Source of the DNA: JAEUHM01 sp964538625
GTDB taxonomy: Bacteria; Verrucomicrobiota; Verrucomicrobiia; Verrucomicrobiales; Verrucomicrobiaceae
Assembly: GCA_964538625.1 (NCBI GenBank)
Contig: CAZIGH010000014.1
Coordinates: 33,020-97,019, forward strand
Direction: 5' to 3'
DNA length: 64,000 bases
Made by a program: the position numbers and the translations under genes. Below, piece after piece: positions 16,896-25,204 of this stretch. The notes below the pieces were generated by a model. The model had not been told where the DNA came from. It worked only from the letters and a program-made list of their open reading frames with translations, and made no database searches. The first letter of the stretch is position 1, and the number at the start of each line of letters is the position of its first letter.

Positions 16896-19076
16896 CTATT
16901 GGCTGTCCGCCGACTCTTCGGGGCCAAGCAGTTTCTTGAGTGCATCCACGTCCGTGACAGGGGCTTGGCAGGTGTAGTTCTGGCAGACATAGACGGCGGG
17001 TTTGCCGTTCACCGTTTGCATGGCGGCGAGAGCCTCGTTGCGCTGGCTGTGCCATGCCTGACGCTCGGAGCCGTCGGCGTGCATGACGACGGCATGAGGG
17101 AGGAAGTGGGAGCGCACGGTCTGGAGCAGCGCCTGGAAACCGGGGTCCTTTTCATCGCCTGCGATGACGATTTGCTGCTTGCCCTTCTCCAGGAAGTCGA
17201 GCGCCTGCACCATGACGGGCACGGCACTGGGTGAGGATGTGAGGGTTTGATGGAAGAGATTGAGCACCTGCCTGGCACGTGATGCGAGTGTCTCGTCTCC
17301 AGTCAATGCCGCAAGGCGGGCGAGGTTGAGTGCACCGAGGGAGTTGGGCGAGGGCTCTGCGCCGTCGTAGTCCTCCTTGATGCGCATGATGCCATCCGCC
17401 TGGTCGGTATGGACACTGAACCAGCCGCCGTGTTCTTTGTCCCAGGCCAGTGCGTCCAGCTCATTCTGCAAGTCTAAAGCCCAGCGCAGCCATTTCACAT
17501 CCAGTGTGGCCTGATGCAGTTCGATGAGGCCGTGGATGAGGCACGCATAATCAATGGAAAATGCGGACGCTCCACCGGTGCCTTCGCGCCAGGAGCGGAG
17601 GAGGTTTTTGCCGTCGTCGCGGGTGAGATGTTTTTTGATAAACAAGGCCGCTTTGGCTGCCAGCTCACTGTAAGAGGGTTCACTGAGTGCGGCAGCGGCG
17701 TGTGCGAGGCCGGCGATCATGAGGCCGTTCCATGCGGAGATGATCTTGTCATCAAGATGTGGGTGAGGTCGTTTTGTCCGCACTTCCATGAGCGTGGCAC
17801 GTCCCTTGGTCAGGATGTCGTTCACCTCCTCCATTGGCAGCTTGAAATACTCTGCCGTCTTCTTTGCCGAGTAAGCGCGGAAGAGGGTATTGAGTCCTTT
17901 CAGCTCGCCATGGGGATCAGACTCTGGGCGAGCGTTGCCATCTTTGCGAATGCCATAGGCGTAGCGGAAGATGCCCCCCTCCCGCTTGCCCAGCAGTTCA
18001 TCCACTTCGGCGGCAGTCCAGACATAGAAAGCGCCTTCGGTTTTGTGATCGGCGTCTGGCGTGGCGAGGCTGTCTGCGTCTTCGGCAGAATAGAATCCGC
18101 CTTCGGGATGCGTGAGCTCGCGCGTCACGTAGTCCACGATCTGTCTTGCGATGGTGGAGTAAAACTCACCGCCGGTGAGAGTGAATGCCTCCGCATAAGC
18201 AGGCAGGAGCTGCGCCTGGTCGTAAAGCATCTTCTCGTAGTGTGGCACGTGCCAATAGCTGTCCACGGAGTAGCGGTGGAAGCCGCCGCCGATGTGATCC
18301 CGCAGCCCGCCATTGGCCATGGCGCGGAGCGTTTTAAGCGCCATCTCGGAGGACCAGTTCGCCTGTCCGGCTTCATTCGTTTTGTAATGGAGGCTGAGGC
18401 GGAAGAGCAGGTGCAGCGCGGAGGGGCGGGGAAACTTGGGTGCGGAACCGAACCCGCCCTCATGGTAGTCGAAGGATCCGCTGAGCGTGTCGTACGCTTT
18501 GTCGAGGACTTCTTTGAGGACGGGTTCGCCCTTGGTGGAGGTCTCGCTCTCGATGTGCTGCTGCAGCTTGTCGATGGACTGACGCGCACGATCCATGACG
18601 CCCTCCCGGTCCTCTGTCCAGGCTTTGTGGATTTCCTTGAGCAGGTCCTTCCAGCCGATGCGCCCTTTGGATTCAGGCGCATAATAAGTGCCGCCGTAGA
18701 AGGGCTTCAGCTCGGGTGTGAGGAAGACGTTCAGAGGCCAGCCCCCGCCGCCGGTCGCTGCCTGCACGTAAGTCATATAGACCAGATCAATGTCCGGGCG
18801 CTCCTCGCGGTCCAGCTTGATGCAGACGAAGTGCTCATTCATGAAGGCAGCTATCTCTTCGTTCTCAAAGGACTCGCGTTCCATGACGTGGCACCAGTGA
18901 CACGTGGAGTAGCCTGAGGAGAGCAGGATGGGTTTGCCCATCTCACGTGCAAGGGTGAAGGCCTTCTCACCCCAGGGCAGCCAGTTCACGGGATTGTGAG
19001 CGTGCTGGAGAAGGTAGGGTGACTTCTCGTGGATCAGTTCATTGGTGAACTTCGGTGTGGAAGAGGTGTCGGACAT
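16896..19076 (-). CDS. SPATA20/YyaL-like thioredoxin-fold protein (DUF255)
   Basis: The 726-residue protein opens with the family's N-terminal thioredoxin-like domain (SPYLLQHAHNPVNWLPWG, then STCHWCHVM with cysteines at about 59 and 62, and GGWPLNVFLTPELKPFYGGTYY). The remainder is the alpha/alpha-toroid domain resembling N-acylglucosamine epimerases and glycoside hydrolases, with HIGGGFHRYSVD and FYSAEDADS. The family is widespread but its activity is not established. It is last in an apparent operon with the DUF3820 protein, the LuxR-type regulator and the histidine kinase, with a gap of 51 bp to the DUF3820 gene. Confidence 0.92.
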   Translation of the reverse strand: MSDTSSTPKFTNELIHEKSPYLLQHAHNPVNWLPWGEKAFTLAREMGKPILLSSGYSTCHWCHVMERESFENEEIAAFMNEHFVCIKLDREERPDIDLVYMTYVQAATGGGGWPLNVFLTPELKPFYGGTYYAPESKGRIGWKDLLKEIHKAWTEDREGVMDRARQSIDKLQQHIESETSTKGEPVLKEVLDKAYDTLSGSFDYHEGGFGSAPKFPRPSALHLLFRLSLHYKTNEAGQANWSSEMALKTLRAMANGGLRDHIGGGFHRYSVDSYWHVPHYEKMLYDQAQLLPAYAEAFTLTGGEFYSTIARQIVDYVTRELTHPEGGFYSAEDADSLATPDADHKTEGAFYVWTAAEVDELLGKREGGIFRYAYGIRKDGNARPESDPHGELKGLNTLFRAYSAKKTAEYFKLPMEEVNDILTKGRATLMEVRTKRPHPHLDDKIISAWNGLMIAGLAHAAAALSEPSYSELAAKAALFIKKHLTRDDGKNLLRSWREGTGGASAFSIDYACLIHGLIELHQATLDVKWLRWALDLQNELDALAWDKEHGGWFSVHTDQADGIMRIKEDYDGAEPSPNSLGALNLARLAALTGDETLASRARQVLNLFHQTLTSSPSAVPVMVQALDFLEKGKQQIVIAGDEKDPGFQALLQTVRSHFLPHAVVMHADGSERQAWHSQRNEALAAMQTVNGKPAVYVCQNYTCQAPVTDVDALKKLLGPEESADSQ

Positions 19077-19127
19077 GGAGGTTGATGCTGAGGTAACGGT
19101 TGGCGCAGGTGGAATGTTCTCAAGTCT

Positions 19128-19445
19128 TCACGGGCGGAGCTTCCACTCCCGGCGGCGCGGCGTACGGAGGGGGGTCTTTCCGCCGTTGCGGCTCCGCATA
19201 GGGTCGAACACGCAGTCAGAGCCATCCACTTTCATTTGGTACACGATGCGCAGCAACTCGCCGAGGCGGCCTTTGGGGAATCCGGCGCGGTTGGCGAACC
19301 AGCTCAAGTATTCGGCTGGCAGGTCGTAGATGGGCGCTCCGTGCGGCGGGAAGGCATCTGGACCGTACTTTCCGAACGGCATCCGGTAGCGCTCGATGTC
19401 GGCCAGGTCAGCCTGCATTTGCCGCTGGAGGTCCTCTGGTGTCAT
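19128..19445 (-). CDS. DUF3820-family small protein
   Basis: The 105-residue protein carries the hallmark arrangement MPFGKYGP ... IYDLPAEYLSWFANR..FPKGRLGELL, the family core that resembles part of exonuclease-associated and virulence-linked small proteins. A basic C-terminal tail (residues about 85-105) rich in arginine is extra. It starts 7 bp after the response-regulator stop, so the two are almost surely cotranscribed. Molecular role is unknown; nucleic-acid binding is plausible because of the basic tail but not shown. Confidence 0.82.
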   Translation of the reverse strand: MTPEDLQRQMQADLADIERYRMPFGKYGPDAFPPHGAPIYDLPAEYLSWFANRAGFPKGRLGELLRIVYQMKVDGSDCVFDPMRSRNGGKTPLRTPRRREWKLRP

Positions 19446-19452
19446 GATGGGG

Positions 19453-20136
19453 CTAGCCGTTTTCTCTCACCCACTGGCCGGCGCGGAGATAGACTTCGGC
19501 TGAGCTGCGCAGGCCGAGCTTCTCCTTGATGCGGGAGCGGTAGGTTTCCACCGTGGACTCGCCGAGATGAAGCTGCTCCGCGATTTGCTTGGTGTTCTTT
19601 CCACGTCCGAGAAGCTGAAAGACTTCCAGCTCGCGATCTGCCAGAGCCTCCACCCCCCCGGTGGACATGGTGCCGCCTTTGTTGCTCATGCGTTCGAGGA
19701 TGCGGGCTGTGACGAAACGGCTGACGTAAACCTCACCATGCATCACTTTTTTGATAGCCTTCAGCAGCTCGGACGAGGCTTCGTTCTTGGTGATGTAGCC
19801 GCGTGCTCCGGCTCGGAGGACACGCTCGGCGTAGAGTTCCTCATCGTGCATGGAGAGCACCAGCACGTTGACCTGCAGTCCCTGGGCCTTGATGTCCTTG
19901 AGCAGCTCAAGCCCGTTGGAACCCTTCAGCGTGAGGTCAACAATCGCCACGTCCGGCTCCGTCTCAAGGATCACACGCAAGCCATCTTGGATGTTATCCG
20001 CCTCACCACACACGGACATGCCTAGGTCACGATTGATCAGGTGACCGATGTGCTCGCGGAACATGGGGTGGTCCTCCACGAGTACGACTTTGCATGGCTT
20101 TTGAACTGAGGCGCTTTCAGGTGTGGAAGAAGTCAT
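19453..20136 (-). CDS. NarL/FixJ-family response regulator with LuxR DNA-binding domain
   Basis: From the methionine at 20136 it is 227 residues. The receiver domain has the acidic pair in VVLVEDHPMF, the phosphoacceptor aspartate in VAIVDLTLKG and the switch lysine in GYITKNE. The C-terminal LuxR helix-turn-helix is LADRELEVFQLLGRGKNTKQIAEQL..GESTVETYRSRI. The start overlaps the end of the histidine-kinase gene by 20 bp, the mark of a cognate pair. Targets are not visible; the downstream DUF3820 and SPATA20-like genes travel with it. Confidence 0.93.
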   Translation of the reverse strand: MTSSTPESASVQKPCKVVLVEDHPMFREHIGHLINRDLGMSVCGEADNIQDGLRVILETEPDVAIVDLTLKGSNGLELLKDIKAQGLQVNVLVLSMHDEELYAERVLRAGARGYITKNEASSELLKAIKKVMHGEVYVSRFVTARILERMSNKGGTMSTGGVEALADRELEVFQLLGRGKNTKQIAEQLHLGESTVETYRSRIKEKLGLRSSAEVYLRAGQWVRENG

Positions 20137-21178
20137 GGATGTCACGGCTGGATTTGACTTTGAGTCTGCATACGACGGAGGTTCCGCCCTCGGCACGGCG
20201 GATGACTTGGAGATCTGCGCCCAGTTCGTGAGCGCGGTAATACATGGTCCGCAGGCCCATGCCTATGCCATGCTTCCCCTGCGCTCGAGGCATTCCCTGG
20301 CCGTTGTCGCTGATGACTAGTTCCAGCTGATCGTCGTCCGTGGTGAGACTTATTGAGATCTCGTCTGCGCCACTGTGTTTAAGAGCATTCGACACCGCCT
20401 CCTGGGCGATGCGATAGAGGTGCATGGCCACCTGGGGATCCTCTATGTGGACCTCTGACCACTCTGCCACCTCGATGGGTACGCCAGTCATGCGACTCGT
20501 CGTTTCGGTGAGTTCACGCAGGGCGGTGGAGAGGCCGGTGCGGTCCACATGCACGGGGAAAATGCCGCGGGCCAAACTGCGCGCCTCGACCACGGAATTT
20601 TGCAGGGAGGCCTCGATCTCTTCGGCATCACGTGCTTCGGCCAGTCCCTTTGCGTGGAGATCATCCGCAAGCGCCCGGGCGGCGCAGCCTATGGCCGCAA
20701 GTTGCTGGCACAGACCGTCATGAAGATCCTGGCCGATGCGCTGCTGCTCATACTCAGACACACTCACGATCTCACGCTCCAGCTGCCTTCTTTCCTCCAG
20801 CGCTGCTATTTTCTCCGCGTTCGCCTGCTGCATGGCAAGCAGCGCACTGGCCGCCACCGCAGTGATGCCGAAGTAGAACACACGTCCGAGGGCTGACACA
20901 AAAAAACTCCAGTGGTTGTTGATGGGATAGTCCTGCCAGTTCGCCAAGCACCAGACCAGGACGCAGAGCAGCGCGAACCAAAGCCCCGCGCCTCGGTCAG
21001 CCCACCACACGGCCAGGAACACCGGTGCGGCGTAAATGATCACAAAGTTCCAGGCGGGTCCGGAGAGGTGGTCCAGCCAGCCGATGATGACCACCGCAGT
21101 CGCAAGCAGGGCGTACAACAACGGCCGCGGCAGAAGACGAGCCGCAGTGGTGAGACGGGAAAAGGCTGACGAGAACAT
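20117..21178 (-). CDS. NarL-type membrane sensor histidine kinase (HisKA_3)
   Basis: From the methionine at 21178 it is 353 residues. The N-terminus has four hydrophobic segments (about residues 18-37, 42-60, 65-80 and 95-115) with no sizeable periplasmic loop, a layout used for sensing in or at the membrane. The HisKA_3 phosphoacceptor is in QQRIGQDLHDGLCQQL, preceded by a short coiled coil (EKIAALEERRQLEREI). The ATPase domain follows, with EAVSNALKHSGA and DNGQGMP.. HGIGMGLRTM. The frame is open further upstream to 21340, but that extension is cysteine-rich and unlike the family. Signal unknown. Confidence 0.9.
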   Translation of the reverse strand: MFSSAFSRLTTAARLLPRPLLYALLATAVVIIGWLDHLSGPAWNFVIIYAAPVFLAVWWADRGAGLWFALLCVLVWCLANWQDYPINNHWSFFVSALGRVFYFGITAVAASALLAMQQANAEKIAALEERRQLEREIVSVSEYEQQRIGQDLHDGLCQQLAAIGCAARALADDLHAKGLAEARDAEEIEASLQNSVVEARSLARGIFPVHVDRTGLSTALRELTETTSRMTGVPIEVAEWSEVHIEDPQVAMHLYRIAQEAVSNALKHSGADEISISLTTDDDQLELVISDNGQGMPRAQGKHGIGMGLRTMYYRAHELGADLQVIRRAEGGTSVVCRLKVKSSRDIHDFFHT

Positions 21179-21283
21179 GGACGGAGGAACGTCTTCGGTT
21201 TGAAGCTCGCACAGTGTGAACGCTGACCATGAACGAGGCAAGACAGACCGCCAGACATACGCACAGAGGTGTTCACAACCCTG

Positions 21284-21311
21284 TTGACAGTGAAGCGAGG
21301 CAAAATACTCT
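21284..21311 (+). promoter_or_regulatory. Candidate sigma70-type promoter for pyruvate phosphate dikinase
   Basis: A consensus TTGACA box at 21284-21289 is followed, after 16 bp, by TACTCT at 21306-21311, within an A-rich context. It precedes the dikinase start by about 80 bp. The -35 box is exact and the -10 box weak, so the assignment is tentative. Confidence 0.35.
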
Positions 21312-21393
21312 CCCCGCCCATCCTTAACAGAACCCAACAAAGCAAAACACCATCAAAGCGTCTAACAAATCTCTGACGCTACAACAAAGCGAT

Positions 21394-24300
21394 ATGGCGA
21401 AAAAAGCAACCAAGGCGGGCGCTTCGAAAAGCGCGGCAGGCAAAGTGAAATACGTTTACACCTGGGGTGCCGGCAAGGCAGACGGTGACGGCAGCATGAA
21501 AGCGCTGCTTGGGGGCAAAGGGGCCAACCTGGCGGAGATGAGCCGCATCGGCCTTCCAGTGCCTCCCGGATTCACCGTGACCACAGAGGTCTGCACCTAC
21601 TTCTACGCGAACGGCCGCAAATACCCTGCCGAGCTCCAGGCACAGATGGAGGCTGGCGTTGCCAACATGGAAAAGATCATGAAGGCAAAGTTCGGTGCCA
21701 CCACCGGCATGCCGCTCCTCGTCGCCGTCCGCTCAGGCGCTCGTGACTCCATGCCCGGCATGATGGACACCATTCTCAACCTCGGCCTCAACGACGACAC
21801 CGTGAAGGCGCTCGTGGCAGCCACCAACAACGAGCGTTTCGCCTGGGACTGCTACCGCCGTTTCATCCAGATGTATGGAGACGTGGTGCTCGGCGTGCAG
21901 AAGCGCGAAGGCGAAGACCATGAACCGTTTGAAACTGTCATCGAAGGCTACAAGCACGAGAAGTACCACCGCGACATCGTGGACAGCGAGCTGACAGCAG
22001 ATGATCAGAAAGAACTCGTGAAGCGCTTCAAGGCCCTCGTCAAAGAGCGCACTGGCAAAGGCTTTCCCACCGACGTGTGGGAGCAACTCCGCGGTGCCGC
22101 AGGTGCCGTGTTCGGCTCCTGGATGAATGACCGCGCCATCGTCTATCGCCGCAAATACAACATCCCCTCCGAGTGGGGAACTGCCGTCAACGTGCAGGCC
22201 ATGGTTTATGGCAACACAGGAGACACCTCCGGTTCCGGAGTCGCCTTCACCCGCAACCCGGCCAATGGTGCCAACGAGTTCTACGGCGAGTTCCTCATCA
22301 ACGCCCAGGGTGAAGACGTCGTGGCCGGCGTCCGCACGCCTGATCCTGTGGTCATGATGAAAGACAAGCTTCCTCATGCCTACGCTGAGCTGCTCAAAGT
22401 GCGCAAGATCCTGGAGAACCATTTCAAGGACGTGCAGGACGTGGAGTTCACCGTGCAGGAAGGACAGCTCTTCATGCTGCAGACCCGTAATGGCAAACGC
22501 ACCGCCGCTGCTGCTCTCAAGTTCGCCGCTGACATGGTGAAGGAGAAGCTCATCGACTGGGAAACCGCCATCCTGCGCAATCCCGCTGACCAGCTTGAGC
22601 AGTTGCTCGCGCCTGACTTCGACCTCACCGAACTCAAAAAGGCCAAGGAACTCGCCAAAGGCCTGCCCGCAGGCCCCGGTGCTGCCTCAGGCATCATCTA
22701 CCTCAACGCAGATCGCGCTGCCGCCGCTGCTGAAGCCAAGCCTGACGTGCCGGTGCTTTTGGTCCGCAACGAAACTTCCCCGGAAGACCTTCGTGGCATG
22801 ATCGCGGCCGCAGGCATCCTCACCGCAAAAGGTGGTGTATCCTCTCACGCCGCGCTCGTCGCCCGTCAGATGGGTAAAGTCTGCATCTGTGGAGCCAGCG
22901 CCGTGGAGATCGACTATGACAAGAAGACCGTCACCATAGCCGGCCAGACCTTCCATGAAGGCAAGGACAGCCTCAGCATTGACGGCACCTCGGGCACCAT
23001 CTACGGCGGCAAGCTGAAGACTGGTCCCTCGTCCATCGTCACCGGCACCCTGCACGGTGACAAAGCCGCGCAGGCCACCGAGAAGTTCAAGAACTTCCAG
23101 CAGCTCATGAAGTGGTGCTCCCAAGTGACCCGACTTCAGGTCCGCACCAATGCAGACACTCCTGAGCAAACGCTCAACGCCATCGCCTTCGGTGCACAAG
23201 GCATCGGCCTCACCCGCACGGAGCACATGTTCTTTGAGGGAGACCGCATCGACGCCATGCGTGAGATGATTCTTGCTGACAACTTGGACGACCGCAAAGC
23301 CGCACTGGCCAAGCTGCTTCCATATCAGCGCGAGGACTTCACTGGCATCTTTGAAGCGCTTAAGGGCCTGCCCGCCACCATTCGTCTGCTTGACCCTCCT
23401 CTTCATGAGTTCCTCCCGCACGAAGACGCTGCGGTGAAGGACCTTGCGAAGAAGACTGGCATGAGCGCAGAGAAGATTCATGCACGTGTGAAAGCACTGC
23501 ATGAGTTCAACCCCATGCTTGGACATCGTGGTTGCCGACTTGGCATCGCTTATCCTGAGATCACCGAGATGCAGGCACGCGCCATCTTTGAAGCCGCAGC
23601 AGCAGTGGCGAAGAAGAAGATCAAAGTGAAACCTGAGGTGATGATTCCTCTGGTTGGATTCAAAAAAGAACTCGACCTGCAGACAGAAATCGTACACAAA
23701 GTAGCGAAGCAGGTGATGACAGAGCAAAAAGTGAAGCTCGACTATCTCGTTGGCACCATGATCGAAGTGCCAAGAGGAGCCCTGACGGCGGATGAAATTG
23801 CGCAGACCGCGCAGTTCTTCAGCTTCGGCACCAACGACCTCACGCAGACTGCTCTCGGCATCAGCCGTGATGACATGGGGAACTTCCTCGTGCCTTACAC
23901 GGAGAATGAGATCTTCAAGAAGAACCCGTTCGCCACGCTGGACACAGTGGGCGTGGGTCAGCTTATCACCACCGCCATCGCCAAGGGCCGCAGTACCAAC
24001 CCGGACATTAAGCTCGGGATCTGCGGTGAACATGGTGGTGATCCTGACTCCGTGAAGTTCTGCCATCGTGCAGGTCTGACGTATGTCAGTTGCAGTCCTT
24101 TCCGCGTCCCCGTAGCACGCCTTGCCGCAGCGCAGGCCGCCATCGAGGAGAAGCGGGCCGCATCCAAGGCAGCACCTGCTGCTGCGGCCAAGAGTGTCCG
24201 TGGAGTGAAAGCGCCGTCCAAGGCGTCGAACTCTGCGGCTAAACCAAAACAAGCAACCAACAACAAACAGAAGACAAACACCATGGCTAAGAAAGCTGCA

Positions 24301-24420
24301 AAGAAAGCCGCCAAGAAGGCACCCGCCAAGAAAGCCGCTGCTAAGAAGGCACCCGCCAAGAAAGCCGCTGCTAAGAAGGCCCCTGCCAAGAAGGCTGCCA
24401 AGAAGGCTGCCAAGAAGTAA
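21394..24420 (+). CDS. ppdK: Pyruvate phosphate dikinase with H1-like lysine/alanine-rich C-terminal tail
   Basis: The enzyme interconverts pyruvate + ATP + phosphate with PEP + AMP + pyrophosphate. Residues about 20-915 cover the whole family: the ATP-grasp domain with GGKGANLAEMSRIGLPVPPGF, the phosphohistidine domain with GGVSSHAALVARQMG, and the PEP/pyruvate barrel with TRTEHMFF, MLGHRGCRLGI, SFGTNDLTQTALG and GICGEHGGDP. Beyond the normal end (VPVARLAAAQAAI) it continues about 90 residues: an Ala/Lys linker, an Asn/Gln-rich stretch, then from an internal methionine (residue 964, position 24283) 45 residues made almost only of Lys, Ala and Pro. That tail looks like a separate histone-H1-like protein joined in frame. 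The N-terminus (MAKKATKAGASK) is also basic. Confidence 0.95.
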   Translation: MAKKATKAGASKSAAGKVKYVYTWGAGKADGDGSMKALLGGKGANLAEMSRIGLPVPPGFTVTTEVCTYFYANGRKYPAELQAQMEAGVANMEKIMKAKFGATTGMPLLVAVRSGARDSMPGMMDTILNLGLNDDTVKALVAATNNERFAWDCYRRFIQMYGDVVLGVQKREGEDHEPFETVIEGYKHEKYHRDIVDSELTADDQKELVKRFKALVKERTGKGFPTDVWEQLRGAAGAVFGSWMNDRAIVYRRKYNIPSEWGTAVNVQAMVYGNTGDTSGSGVAFTRNPANGANEFYGEFLINAQGEDVVAGVRTPDPVVMMKDKLPHAYAELLKVRKILENHFKDVQDVEFTVQEGQLFMLQTRNGKRTAAAALKFAADMVKEKLIDWETAILRNPADQLEQLLAPDFDLTELKKAKELAKGLPAGPGAASGIIYLNADRAAAAAEAKPDVPVLLVRNETSPEDLRGMIAAAGILTAKGGVSSHAALVARQMGKVCICGASAVEIDYDKKTVTIAGQTFHEGKDSLSIDGTSGTIYGGKLKTGPSSIVTGTLHGDKAAQATEKFKNFQQLMKWCSQVTRLQVRTNADTPEQTLNAIAFGAQGIGLTRTEHMFFEGDRIDAMREMILADNLDDRKAALAKLLPYQREDFTGIFEALKGLPATIRLLDPPLHEFLPHEDAAVKDLAKKTGMSAEKIHARVKALHEFNPMLGHRGCRLGIAYPEITEMQARAIFEAAAAVAKKKIKVKPEVMIPLVGFKKELDLQTEIVHKVAKQVMTEQKVKLDYLVGTMIEVPRGALTADEIAQTAQFFSFGTNDLTQTALGISRDDMGNFLVPYTENEIFKKNPFATLDTVGVGQLITTAIAKGRSTNPDIKLGICGEHGGDPDSVKFCHRAGLTYVSCSPFRVPVARLAAAQAAIEEKRAASKAAPAAAAKSVRGVKAPSKASNSAAKPKQATNNKQKTNTMAKKAAKKAAKKAPAKKAAAKKAPAKKAAAKKAPAKKAAKKAAKK
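24313..24402 (+). repeat. 30-bp tandem repeat in the H1-like tail
   Basis: Two identical 30-bp units (24313-24342 and 24343-24372) encode KKAPAKKAAA, followed by a diverged third. Identity down to silent positions suggests recent slippage expansion. It is the DNA basis of the KKAPAKKA-type repeats at the end of the dikinase reading frame. Confidence 0.85.
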
Positions 24421-24472
24421 GCCCCAGGCCCTCGCGGCCTGAAGACCAGACGGACTCGTTTCGTCACCAGGA

Positions 24473-24505
24473 AGCCCTGCGGAGGTCACACTCCGCAGGG
24501 CTTTT
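24473..24505 (+). terminator. Strong intrinsic terminator after ppdK
   Basis: A perfect 12-bp stem (AGCCCTGCGGAG / CTCCGCAGGGCT) with a 6-base loop is followed directly by a run of five T. It starts 53 bp after the dikinase stop and is the clearest rho-independent terminator in the window. Confidence 0.93.
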
Positions 24506-25204
24506 TCGTGTGTGCTCGTAGCCCAATGCATTCACGAAACTCCACTGCCACTTGCTGCACGCGTCATTGGTGGTGCTAGGCATTTTTTGAGAGGCATCAA
24601 ACAGGCGCCCATGCACACAGCCATCCAGCAAGATACCTGTTAAGCGGTCACAGGCTTGCGGTGTGCCTCACTACCACTTTCTTGGATACACCATGGAGAC
24701 AGCCCTCTCGTGCCTCTGCCCTAAAACCGTCCATTGTCTGAGGGGGCACGCCTCCGCTTTCGGCGAACGAAGTTGAGGAGTCCTGATGTTGGCAGTAGCT
24801 GGGTTGGCGGAACACCTGTGGGCCGACTTTGGGTTTTGACCGACTTCTTCAGCGGCTTCTCAACTGAGCATGTTCATCTCTATCGACGCGTCTGTTACAA
24901 GGATGAGAACCACGGCTTCTACAACTCCATGGGCTGAAGCCTGCGTGTGCCTCTGTGCCATGTGTTGCGCCTTGGCGGACTGAACAGAAGCCTATCAAAT
25001 GTTGGCAGAGTATGCCTAAGATCGCAAATCGCGATGATATGAACCTGCGGTTGAAGCGGCGTTTCTTTGCCGAACTTGAGGGCGTGGACCGCACGTTCGA
25101 TCATGTTCCTGGACGAGCAGTCGCGGCAGACTTTTGTCAACTGAAGGGTGTCCTCAGGAAGTTCGCGTGAAGATCACCTGATAGCCTGATCGATCGCGCA
25201 GGCG
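24506..25204. other. About 700 bp without a recognisable gene
   Basis: Between the ppdK terminator and the monooxygenase gene there are only short open frames (up to about 80 codons) on either strand. None has family-like sequence, a convincing start or a partner. The composition is less biased than neighbouring genes, with many in-frame stops, consistent with decayed or inserted DNA. I see no terminal inverted repeats or transposase motif. Confidence 0.55.

Noticed and set aside
17514..18917. A 467-codon plus-strand frame opposite the SPATA20-like gene
   Set aside because: Antisense shadow; the minus-strand gene matches its family throughout.
24313..24402. Short regular DNA repeats that might suggest a CRISPR or satellite
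   Set aside because: The units are directly adjacent with no spacers and encode the KKAPAKKA-type tail in frame.
22687..24531. A 614-codon open frame on the minus strand across ppdK
   Set aside because: It is a shadow of the dikinase caused by GC-rich third positions; it crosses the terminator and its product is Leu/His/Gly-rich with no family pattern.
24734..25170. Two short plus-strand frames of about 70 codons each in the gene-poor patch
   Set aside because: No homology-like motif, no operon context and unconvincing codon use; treated as non-coding or decayed.
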